Assembly: GCF_900112985.1 (NCBI RefSeq)
Contig: NZ_FONS01000010.1
Span: 62,001 to 126,000, forward strand
Direction: 5' to 3'
DNA length: 64,000 nt
DNA from: Pedobacter antarcticus
GTDB lineage: Bacteria; Bacteroidota; Bacteroidia; Sphingobacteriales; Sphingobacteriaceae
Position numbers and translations under genes: made by a program. Below the pieces are notes generated by a model that made no database searches, was not told the origin of the DNA, and saw only the letters and a list, made by a program, of their open reading frames with translations. Below are positions 29,101 to 35,900 of the stretch, piece by piece (within the stretch, counting starts at the first letter, position 1; each line of letters opens with the position of its first letter).

Positions 29101-30595
29101 TTCGGATGAGGTTAAAGTGAGGAACAGTATTATCCAAATTAACAATCTAAATCTAAAAGACACAGGTGGCAATATTGCTACAGCTAACGGAACTGTAGAT
29201 CTGAATAAAATCAGTACTCCTACACTCGACATTTCAATCAAAGCCAAAAATTTCATGGCTTTAAATACGACAGCGAAAGATAGTGAACTTTATTATGGAC
29301 AAGCATTTGCGACCGGTACATTTGTATTCCGGGGTCCGACCAATAAAATGTTTATTGGTATTGATGCAAAGACCGAAAAAGGAACCGTTTTTAATCTCCC
29401 TCTTAACAGTTCTGAAACGGTTAGTAGTAAAGATTTTATAACTTTCATTAGCAAAGACACTACCGAAACCGGTAAAAATGCCGCTAGTTTTGATGGATTG
29501 ACTATGAGTTTTAAGCTACAGGTCGACCCTAGCAGTACCGCAAACATATTCACGAATTTGGGGAACCTGAGTGGAAAAGGAAATGCGGATTTAAACCTGG
29601 AAATTAATAGTCTGGGCGATTTCGAAATGTCTGGTGACTATATTATTGAGTCTGGTAGCTTCGACTTCACTGCGCAAGAGATTATAAATAAAAAATTCAA
29701 CATACGCCAGGGTGGGACGATTCGCTGGACTGGTAATCCAACCCAGGCTCAGATACAATTAAAAGCTATCTACGAACTCCGGGCAGGACTCAAGGACCTG
29801 TACCTTGCAGCTAACAGAAGTAAATCTGCAAATGAGGTAGACACGAGAGTTCCGGTGGAAGTGGAAATGGGGTTGAGCGGATTACTCTTAAAACCAGATA
29901 TTAAGCTTGACATATTCTTCCCATCCAATCCTGTTGTAAAAGAAGAGTTACAAGCTTATTTTAATGATGCGAACAATCTGAATATGCAGGCATTCAGTTT
30001 AATTATCAGAAGAAGCTTCGCTCCGGGAAATGGAAATGAAGATTTAGGCAGACAGGTTACATCAGGGGTAACAAGTACTGCTACCGAACTCCTCTTCAAT
30101 CAGTTTAACAATGTGCTCTCATCCTTAAACCTGGACTTCGTTGATATTAATATCCGCTCATTAAGTGAGGCTAGTGCTTCCTTCAAGTTTTTCAACGACC
30201 GTATTGTAGTGAATGCGGGTGTGGTAGACAGACGAAGTACTAATGACCTTTCTCCTATAGGTTTCAATAGTGCCAATGTCGGTGGTGAGGTGGAAATCCT
30301 TGCATTGATCCGCAAGGATGGAACCTTGATAGGTAAGCTGGCTAATAAGCCGCCTACCCAACAAAGTATATTTTCAAATGCAGGAATTACACAGAACGTT
30401 AATGTAACCTCACTCGGACTGATCTACAATCAGCAATTTGATAATTTCAGAGAATTCCTTCAGCGGTTATCCGGTAAAATCCGCAGGGAACAGAAGCGGA
30501 AAGAGCAAAACAATCAACAAGACAGAAAGATGAATCAATCCGTCAACAAAGAGGCCATCATTAACGAAGAAAAACGACTGCAACAACAAAAATAG
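26162..30595 (+). CDS. tamB: TamB/AsmA-type translocation and assembly protein
   Basis: A very large protein (1477 residues from the TTG at 26162). One N-terminal membrane helix anchors it (ending LFSLQFRPVQTFVAKKAAAYL). A long repeated beta-rich periplasmic region follows. The C-terminal TamB/DUF490 domain (about 1050-1440) has GSFDFTAQEIINKKFNIRQGG in two parts and a QARIQLKAIYELRA-like stretch. Such proteins bridge inner and outer membranes and move phospholipids or help assemble outer-membrane proteins. The true start is unclear: family-like sequence (LLWIIASILLLL) continues in frame upstream to a stop near 26087, with no ATG, GTG or TTG. The stop is 3 bases from the ribBA stop. Confidence 0.9.
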   Translation: MLAVVLFSLQFRPVQTFVAKKAAAYLSKELQTTISLKSIYVKPFTSLVLEELVVLDLQKDTLLHTQKFIVNLNQLSFDKRIIDINTVQLNDGLFFLKSYKGKDSGTNLDFIINYFDSGSPTDTTKKKKPYDLTFNRVILNNLSLKYKDYNVDSVVNGVNFDDVELRNMNGIFEELNTKDHLFQANIKNLTFKEKSGFFLKNLTAETTVDTNRIELKKLRLITNNSNLSDYYEMRFSKFADFNDYIRKVRMKASFKNSHLDARDVAYFTPALGQMKLALDINGQITGLVNNLKAKKLAVKAGKATYIQGDFNIKGLPLLKETFMEFKVDMASSNKKDLDEVVKQVTGNRKNVIPVIMEKFGDIYFKGNFTGFQNDFIAFGEFKTKLGRVVSDVNMKINKDGVPSYTGNVKTFDFGIGSLLNEETLGKISASVYIKGRGTEIDDLTEKINGDISYIDFNGYRYSNVKIDGTFDKKYFDGTLNIRDKNVFLDFDGGVNLNPKLPEFNFKAQIKKAKLKALNLMQDSLMVDANLSTNFSGTNLNNIQGTLLVQAIELNNVKGIYHIDSLQLQAQGIGADRTLKISSDVVDASIRGQYDLNTLPSYYKALAKTYIPSLQVDIVRSGKQAFQFNLDVKRFEPVAELLVPGLSIEGQAQLFGNFDSEKNIATLNGFVKKLTYKGVVANNIIIDENTTTNALQTIITSDRVDLNDSLFIKNVNISNILRNDSLSLNVKLSNAEDDNQLDLNGLVEFGKDTTAKISILPSLLKINNEDWAIQEKVRINFQQGKTRISNFDLTNGRQMLTIDGIISEDQLDELIVGFKDFSLTTINPFLKSQGISLGGRLNGETKIYGILKAPQIGDNIKIDSLLFNETLIGTLTDTSSYNQFTNMANIYTRINTNGKETFKIDGDLDLKEKKLDLTVKMDDSELAILTPFVSELVSNLKGRISADIEVKGDFSAPEIGGDLKLDQAELMVNYLKTTYIISDEVKVRNSIIQINNLNLKDTGGNIATANGTVDLNKISTPTLDISIKAKNFMALNTTAKDSELYYGQAFATGTFVFRGPTNKMFIGIDAKTEKGTVFNLPLNSSETVSSKDFITFISKDTTETGKNAASFDGLTMSFKLQVDPSSTANIFTNLGNLSGKGNADLNLEINSLGDFEMSGDYIIESGSFDFTAQEIINKKFNIRQGGTIRWTGNPTQAQIQLKAIYELRAGLKDLYLAANRSKSANEVDTRVPVEVEMGLSGLLLKPDIKLDIFFPSNPVVKEELQAYFNDANNLNMQAFSLIIRRSFAPGNGNEDLGRQVTSGVTSTATELLFNQFNNVLSSLNLDFVDINIRSLSEASASFKFFNDRIVVNAGVVDRRSTNDLSPIGFNSANVGGEVEILALIRKDGTLIGKLANKPPTQQSIFSNAGITQNVNVTSLGLIYNQQFDNFREFLQRLSGKIRREQKRKEQNNQQDRKMNQSVNKEAIINEEKRLQQQK

Positions 30596-30598
30596 TGG

Positions 30599-31810
30599 CT
30601 ATCCTTTCATAATCGTATGCCCCATTTTATCACGCTTGGTTTTAAGATAAATCTCATTATGGGAATTGCTGGTAATTTCAATCGGAATATTTTCGACAAC
30701 TTCTAAACCATAGCCGATAAGCCCGGCTCTTTTTGTAGGATTGTTAGACATCAGCTTCATTTTGCTCACACCCTGGGCGCGCAAAATTTGTGCACCCACA
30801 CCATAATCTCTTTCATCACCTTTAAAGCCTAATTTGATATTAGCCTCAACAGTATCGAATCCAGCATCCTGCAGGTTATATGCAAGTAATTTATTTACAA
30901 GCCCTATTCCACGGCCTTCCTGATTCATGTATACAATAATGCCCTTGCCTTCCTTATCGATCATTTCCATTGCTTTATGCAATTGTGGTCCACAATCGCA
31001 TCTGCAGGATCCGAAAATATCACCCGTTACACAAGAACTATGTACACGGACAAGGATAGGCTCCTCTGCTGACCACTCCCCTTTACTGAGTGCAAGATGA
31101 GTTGCGTTATTTTCAAGCTGGGTATAAGCAGTCATTTTAAAATCCCCCCATTCTGTAGGGAGACTGATACTCACCTCTTCCCTTATCAGACTTTCCTTGT
31201 TCAGGCGATAAGCGATGAGGTCTTTGATAGACACAATTTTGAGTTGATGTTGCGCTGCGATTTTAATCAAATCCGGGAGTCTGGCCATTTCACCATCTTC
31301 CTTCATGATCTCAACCAAAACTCCAGCGGGCTCCATGCCTGCAAGAACAGCTAAATCGACTGCAGCTTCTGTATGACCTGCACGACGGATTACGCCTCCG
31401 TCTTTTGCCCTTAATGGAAAAATATGTCCGGGTCTCCCAAGTTCTTCTGGTTTCGTTTCAGGATTTATCAATGCTTTGATCGTTTTTGAACGGTCAGAAG
31501 CAGAGATGCCGGTGGTACAACCATGGCCGATTAAATCTACAGAAACAGTGAAATTTGTCTCATATGCTGCTGTATTTTTACCAACCATCAGCTCAAGTTC
31601 CAACTCATCACAACGTTGCTCAGTGATTGCGGCGCAAATCAAACCCCGGCCGTAAGTAGCCATGAAATTAATAACTTCCGGAGTTGCATTTCCGGCAGCG
31701 GTTAGAAAATCGCCTTCATTTTCACGATCTTCATCATCCACAACGATAACTACTTTACCTTCTTTTATAGCGGCGATAGCTTCATCTATCGTATTTAATT
31801 TAATTTCCAT
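30599..31810 (-). CDS. ribBA: Bifunctional DHBP synthase / GTP cyclohydrolase II
   Basis: A 403-residue fusion that supplies both branches of riboflavin synthesis. The N-terminal domain (1-200) makes 3,4-dihydroxy-2-butanone 4-phosphate and shows [11 protein letters not shown], the acidic metal loop, and GRPGHIFPL. The C-terminal cyclohydrolase II domain (about 205-400) carries the zinc cysteines in [19 protein letters not shown] and NQEGRGIGL. Both active-site sets look intact. It is convergent with tamB. I saw no FMN riboswitch-like conserved elements in the 137 bases upstream, but could not fold it. Confidence 0.96.
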   Translation of the reverse strand: MEIKLNTIDEAIAAIKEGKVVIVVDDEDRENEGDFLTAAGNATPEVINFMATYGRGLICAAITEQRCDELELELMVGKNTAAYETNFTVSVDLIGHGCTTGISASDRSKTIKALINPETKPEELGRPGHIFPLRAKDGGVIRRAGHTEAAVDLAVLAGMEPAGVLVEIMKEDGEMARLPDLIKIAAQHQLKIVSIKDLIAYRLNKESLIREEVSISLPTEWGDFKMTAYTQLENNATHLALSKGEWSAEEPILVRVHSSCVTGDIFGSCRCDCGPQLHKAMEMIDKEGKGIIVYMNQEGRGIGLVNKLLAYNLQDAGFDTVEANIKLGFKGDERDYGVGAQILRAQGVSKMKLMSNNPTKRAGLIGYGLEVVENIPIEITSNSHNEIYLKTKRDKMGHTIMKG

Positions 31811-31947
31811 TTTATACGTTATTCAGTCTGGGAGGTAACACCAAAAACCACCTTATTCAGCAACCAGATATACAAAGTTACAACCTTAAAGCAGATAATA
31901 AAGTCTGTAAAATCTCATCATTAACAGATTTGAACAAATCTATTTGA

Positions 31948-33384
31948 TTATGATTCCTCCTTCTTTTTCTTACTGAATAAGTTTGTTATCAAAGCTTTGT
32001 AAGAAGAAATATCGAATAAGGCAGAATCCACTGTTGCTTTATAGGTTAGAAATACCCCGATCGGGGTGAGCACAATAATTGACATCCATATTCCCAGCAT
32101 CGGGTTAATATTTCCCTGATTAGCAGATTTCTCAGCAACTGTAGAAATAATATGATAAGCCAGAAAGAAAACAATTGCCATAACTACCGGAAGACCAAGC
32201 CCCCCTTTTCTGATAATTGCGCCTAATGGGGCCCCTATAAAAAACAGTAAAACACAAGATACGGCCAGCGTAAATTTCCGCTGATATTCAATTTTGATTC
32301 TTATCAAAGCCGTTCTGCGGTCTTTGTGATCCTGCACTTTCATTTCCAATGATTGTTTGGCTGAAGCAGCCTGGTTCAATGCTTCCTGAACAGCTGAGGC
32401 TCTTTTATCTATAGGAATGGCCTCAAGAACCCCCTTATTAAAGGTTATTGGCTTAATTTTGATCTTACTATATCCTTTGGTGTAACCATTCTGCTTGAGA
32501 TAAGTTCCCATACTTATTTTAGCAAAACGATCTATACTATCCAATTCTTTAGTCAATGAATCTTGTTTATGCGTCAAGCCTTTTAGGTTAAGCATCTGAT
32601 TATTGGAACGGAAACTATTTTCATCGGTCCTGTTCATTTTAAAACTAGACAGATCAAATTTCTGTTCGGTTTCCCCAAAACGCATTCTGGTCAGCTGCTG
32701 CCTCGGATTGTAATTTCCACCCTGCCCGCTTGCTTCTTCATACCGAATACCATCTTTAAGCTTCAGGATCATAAACTGCTGGTCGCTGGTGGTATTCATA
32801 GTACCACTTTTGGCCATGATAATCTTAGCGACACCATTATTCCCTGTATGATCATAAATCATAACCCCTTCCAGCGAACTACCATCTCCCACTTTTTTGT
32901 CTACCCGGATTGAATATTGAGGAATACTATTGTTGAAGACCCCCTCTTTAATCATAAAACTTAGTTTTTTATTACGGACATCCCATAACAGAGAACCAAA
33001 TTTCAAATTTGCTTTAGGCAGCATATATTCTGAAAAAAGGAAGGACGCAAAAGCAATACACATAATAAGTACAAGCAAAGGCCGCATAGCTTTCTGCAGG
33101 GAAACCCCTGCAGATTTGATAGCAACCAGTTCATAGTTCTCACCGAGTGTACCGAAAGTCATTATTGAAGATAGAAGAATGGCCAGTGGCAGGGCCATAG
33201 ATACATTCGCAGCTGATGCGTAGAACATCAATTCCAAAATAGTATACCACTCAAACCCTTTCCCTATCAGATCATCGACATATTTAAATAGGAAAAGCAT
33301 TAGCAAAATAAACATCACAATAAAAAAAGTGACGATAAAAGGCCTTATGAATGCTTTAAGAAGGAGTATGTGAATCTTTTTCAA
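31948..33384 (-). CDS. LptF/LptG-family permease
   Basis: A 478-residue YjgP/YjgQ-type protein. Three N-terminal helices (about 10-120), a long periplasmic beta-jellyroll region (about 130-350) and three C-terminal helices (about 370-455) give the standard LptF/G layout. A 70-residue coiled, Lys-rich insertion lies before the last helices, as is usual in Bacteroidota. LptF and LptG with LptB2 extract lipopolysaccharide for export. LptF and LptG cannot be told apart here. It follows the START-like gene by 30 bases on the same strand. Confidence 0.9.
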   Translation of the reverse strand: MKKIHILLLKAFIRPFIVTFFIVMFILLMLFLFKYVDDLIGKGFEWYTILELMFYASAANVSMALPLAILLSSIMTFGTLGENYELVAIKSAGVSLQKAMRPLLVLIMCIAFASFLFSEYMLPKANLKFGSLLWDVRNKKLSFMIKEGVFNNSIPQYSIRVDKKVGDGSSLEGVMIYDHTGNNGVAKIIMAKSGTMNTTSDQQFMILKLKDGIRYEEASGQGGNYNPRQQLTRMRFGETEQKFDLSSFKMNRTDENSFRSNNQMLNLKGLTHKQDSLTKELDSIDRFAKISMGTYLKQNGYTKGYSKIKIKPITFNKGVLEAIPIDKRASAVQEALNQAASAKQSLEMKVQDHKDRRTALIRIKIEYQRKFTLAVSCVLLFFIGAPLGAIIRKGGLGLPVVMAIVFFLAYHIISTVAEKSANQGNINPMLGIWMSIIVLTPIGVFLTYKATVDSALFDISSYKALITNLFSKKKKEES

Positions 33385-33414
33385 TACACAAAGGTAGGTA
33401 ATGTACCTGAAAAT

Positions 33415-33795
33415 CTATGCACCAATTACACTCAGCAAATAGGTTATCTGGTTATCCCATATCTGGGTTCTTTCTTTTAAGGTTTCATCAGTTGCAAAAT
33501 CAGTAATTGCGAGCGCCACATCATTGGTTAGTTCGTCCTGAACGATTTCCATCTCAAAATAACAATGAGGCTCATCGTCGATCCATTTAAACTTAACCAT
33601 CTTATTCTCTTTAAAGCTCAGCATTTTTGCTTTCTGCACCTCATCATCCCAGGTGAAAGTATATATCTGGTCTCTAAAAACCACATCATCAGCAAACCAC
33701 TGAGAAAGGCCATTTGGTTCACTGATAAAACTAAACAAAATACGTGGAGACGATTTCAATTCATATTCCAGGGTAAACTTTTTCTTTTCTGACAT
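33415..33795 (-). CDS. START-like domain protein
   Basis: A 126-residue soluble protein of the AHSA1/START-like superfamily, in the Bacteroidota-specific branch. The segment SSPRILFSFISEPNGLSQWFADDV (read in two parts, about 13-37) is the hallmark opening helix and turn. MVKFKWIDDEPHCYFEM follows as the central strands. The ligand is unknown. It is immediately upstream of the LptF/G gene, and the pair is commonly seen together in Bacteroidota. Confidence 0.85.
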   Translation of the reverse strand: MSEKKKFTLEYELKSSPRILFSFISEPNGLSQWFADDVVFRDQIYTFTWDDEVQKAKMLSFKENKMVKFKWIDDEPHCYFEMEIVQDELTNDVALAITDFATDETLKERTQIWDNQITYLLSVIGA

Positions 33796-33865
33796 CTTAA
33801 ATCGCTTATATCTTGCTATTTGTAAACTATTTTAACTTTTTTTTCTAAAGAAAAGTATTTTATTC

Positions 33866-33873
33866 TATATTTG
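33866..33873 (+). promoter_or_regulatory. Probable -7 element of the tRNA-Met gene
   Basis: TATATTTG matches TAnnTTTG and ends 25 bases before the mature tRNA 5' end, leaving a short leader for RNase P to remove. No exact -33 TTG was found. Confidence 0.55.
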
Positions 33874-33898
33874 CAACTCTAAAAAATACCATCCCCTT

Positions 33899-33975
33899 GG
33901 CGGGGTAGCTCAGATGGTTAGAGCGCAGGATTCATAACCCTGAGGTCGGCAGTTCGATTCTGCTCCCCGCTACCA
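33899..33975 (+). tRNA. tRNA-Met (anticodon CAT)
   Basis: A 77-base cloverleaf. The acceptor stem GGCGGGG pairs with CCCCGCT (one G-T at the end), and the 3' ACCA is encoded. The D arm is GCTCAGATGGTTAGAGC. The anticodon loop is TTCATAA. The T arm is GGCAG TTCGATT CTGCT. It lacks the three G-C pairs of an initiator anticodon stem, so it is an elongator Met tRNA; an Ile tRNA with a modified CAT anticodon cannot be excluded. The AT-rich accessory block begins directly after it. Confidence 0.93.
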
Positions 33976-34001
33976 AAGCTCATCGAAAGATGGGCTTTTT
34001 T
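33976..34001 (+). terminator. Rho-independent terminator of the tRNA gene
   Basis: AAGCTCATC and GATGGGCTT form a nine-pair stem (one G-T) around the stable GAAA tetraloop, followed by a T run. It is 1-2 bases after the tRNA CCA. Confidence 0.85.
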
Positions 34002-34751
34002 TATGCCCTTAAATGGCTATTACGTGATTTTTCGGAAACATGTGCTTATTTCAAATATAGCATAATACCCATCAAAACCTATTTAATTCGGAGAGATTTG
34101 GCGCATCCTTTGGCGCACGCCAAAATCGTTTAGCATATCACTAATGATATTCTCGCCCAAATAGAATATCCAAGAATAGATTACCCACCTTAAATAGAAG
34201 GAATAGAATTTATTTTGGATATTGTCAGACTTCAACAAGCCAAACTATGTCAGATTTTAAAGTTAATGTAGACTTCGATAGATTAAACGAATATTTCCTT
34301 AATTATACTGTTGAGCAGGTGGCCCTCTTAAAGAGTCAGGGAGGAGTACTCCACATTTGTAAGCGGTGCATTAGGAATGCCAGATATGCCTTCATTCATC
34401 TATGATAAGTTTATCCTGGATTCACTCAGTTTAGAATATATCATGTCATACATGAATGCTTTCCGCAAACGTCATTGCTCCGTGATAGCTTCCTTCCCCT
34501 TCACAATCTCCTTCGTTACTCTCAGTCACTTTAAATACCTCAGCCATCATTTAGTATATGCTCACCTACACGTCGGCTAAAACTGCGACTTCGTCTTGTG
34601 TAAAGACATACTAAGCAGCCACCCTTCGGATTACCCTCTAACTCATGATAGAGTTTTCTTTCAATCAGCTCTTAGTTATATTAAAGTTACTCATGCAGCT
34701 GAGCTAAAGAAAAAAGGTGAGTAAAATAAAACGATACTAGATGACGCATAC
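34002..34751. other. AT-rich stretch without an intact gene, remnant frames only
   Basis: About 750 bases between the tRNA terminator and the next credible gene. It holds two close copies of TTTGGCGCA (near 34098 and 34112) and a short reading frame at 34247-34405. A second, overlapping frame from 34377 starts GMPDMPSFIYDKF. The first frame (MSDFKVNVDFDRLNEYFLNY) would continue into the second if one base were changed, so this looks like a broken gene. I could not assign it to a family. No integrase was recognised. Confidence 0.45.
34247..34405 (+). pseudogene. Short broken reading frame, family unknown
   Basis: ATG at 34247 gives 52 residues (MSDFKVNVDFDRLNEYFLNY, then TVEQVALLKSQGGVLH) before the sequence turns atypical and stops. 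A plus-one shift near 34355 would join it to an overlapping frame (VSGALGMPDMPSFIYDKF). The pattern fits a single frameshift in a small gene. The family was not recognised, so the call is tentative. Confidence 0.3.
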
Positions 34752-35564
34752 TTGGATCATTGGAAGATTTTTGAACTATATGAAGCAACTCAAATTGATG
34801 GTAAAAGAATTCCATCAATAACCACACACAAATCATACTTGCAAAAAGCTTTATATTATTTTAATGATGTTGAGAATATTGATTATAATGCTTGTGGTAA
34901 TAATTTAAGATCTGCTTTAGAAGAGGTTCTTAAAGGGATTATACCATCTAAATTTCTTCGGCAAGAGGATGGGCGACCTATATCCATAACTTCTCAAACT
35001 TTAGGCACATTAATTGTAAAGTGTACGGATTTTTTTAACCACCTAGGATTTAATGTTATACTTTTAAAAAAGTTAGATAGATATCGGGAAAGAGCTTTGA
35101 ATCAAACATCTCATTATAACCCAAAATCAAATTACTTCAAAAAGGAACTGCAAGATACTTTTGAGATAATCAATGAATTGAAAAAATATAGATTTGATAC
35201 AGTTGTAGAAAGAAATTCCTTTATTCAATTTTCAATTCACTCCGATTCGGGAGAAGAATACATATACACCTTTAAAGCGTTAGATGATATTTGTTTATAT
35301 CTTGAAGCAAGAATTAATGCAGAATCTTTTTATTGTGTTACCGATAGAAGAACATATGCAGTTATTGGTATGTCACATAATGACAAATCTGATATTTTTC
35401 AGCCACAGCCAATCTGTAAGAATAAAACTTTAAACGAGCTATATGAAGAAACAATAACCGCTTTAGAAGCTCGGGTTGGAGCACAATGTTTGAGAGAAGC
35501 AGACATGTCTACCGTTTTTAAAAATATTTCTGGTAGAAGTTTAGAAGAGCTTAAAACATATTAA
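34752..35564 (+). CDS. HEPN-like protein, probably the C-terminal piece of a defence ATPase
   Basis: A 270-residue soluble protein in AT-rich DNA. The reading frame extends upstream of the TTG at 34752 as DDAYLDHWKIFELYEATQ, with a stop nine or ten codons earlier and no ATG, so it looks 5'-truncated. Residues 50-145 are helical and contain RALNQTSH (R114-x6-H121), which fits the HEPN ribonuclease motif R-x4-6-H. The context NNLRSALEEVLK, then SHYNPKSNYFKKEL, resembles the C-terminal domain following SMC-like ATPases in anti-phage proteins. No ATPase domain is present upstream. The function is inferred only. Confidence 0.4.
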   Translation: MDHWKIFELYEATQIDGKRIPSITTHKSYLQKALYYFNDVENIDYNACGNNLRSALEEVLKGIIPSKFLRQEDGRPISITSQTLGTLIVKCTDFFNHLGFNVILLKKLDRYRERALNQTSHYNPKSNYFKKELQDTFEIINELKKYRFDTVVERNSFIQFSIHSDSGEEYIYTFKALDDICLYLEARINAESFYCVTDRRTYAVIGMSHNDKSDIFQPQPICKNKTLNELYEETITALEARVGAQCLREADMSTVFKNISGRSLEELKTY

Positions 35565-35801
35565 ATTAATAAACTAGTCTGATAGAACTCAGCTATTATA
35601 ATTAGTATCTTTACCCTGTAAACAAATAACATTTTTATATTTAAATTATCCAACAGCGGTTTTTGAAAAACATATTCAGGAATTTTAAATAGCGATAATT
35701 TATTGAAATACAGTTAGATATAAAATAAAAACACAATTAAACCAAGTGTAAAAATGTTTATGATTTTACGCAAGAGGTTTATGTTTAAAAAATATTAATC
35801 A

Positions 35802-35900
35802 ATGACTTATGTAGATTTCTTTTCTAATTTAGGGTTTGACTTCGATGTTGATTTGAAGCCAAAAGCTATTGATATTGAGTCAGAAACTACTTTATCTTAA
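35802..35900 (+). pseudogene. Frameshifted N-terminus of the adjacent methyltransferase
   Basis: ATG at 35802 opens MTYVDFFSNLGFDFDVDLK, a sensible protein start, and runs 32 residues to TTLS and a stop at 35898-35900. Removing one T at about 35891-35896 would join TTLS to KNSVFFYKSP, the downstream methyltransferase frame. So this is most likely the true start of the next gene, split by a one-base insertion. Confidence 0.6.

Noticed and set aside
31811..31947. FMN riboswitch before ribBA
   Set aside because: I did not recognise the conserved FMN-element segments; a covariance-model search would be decisive.
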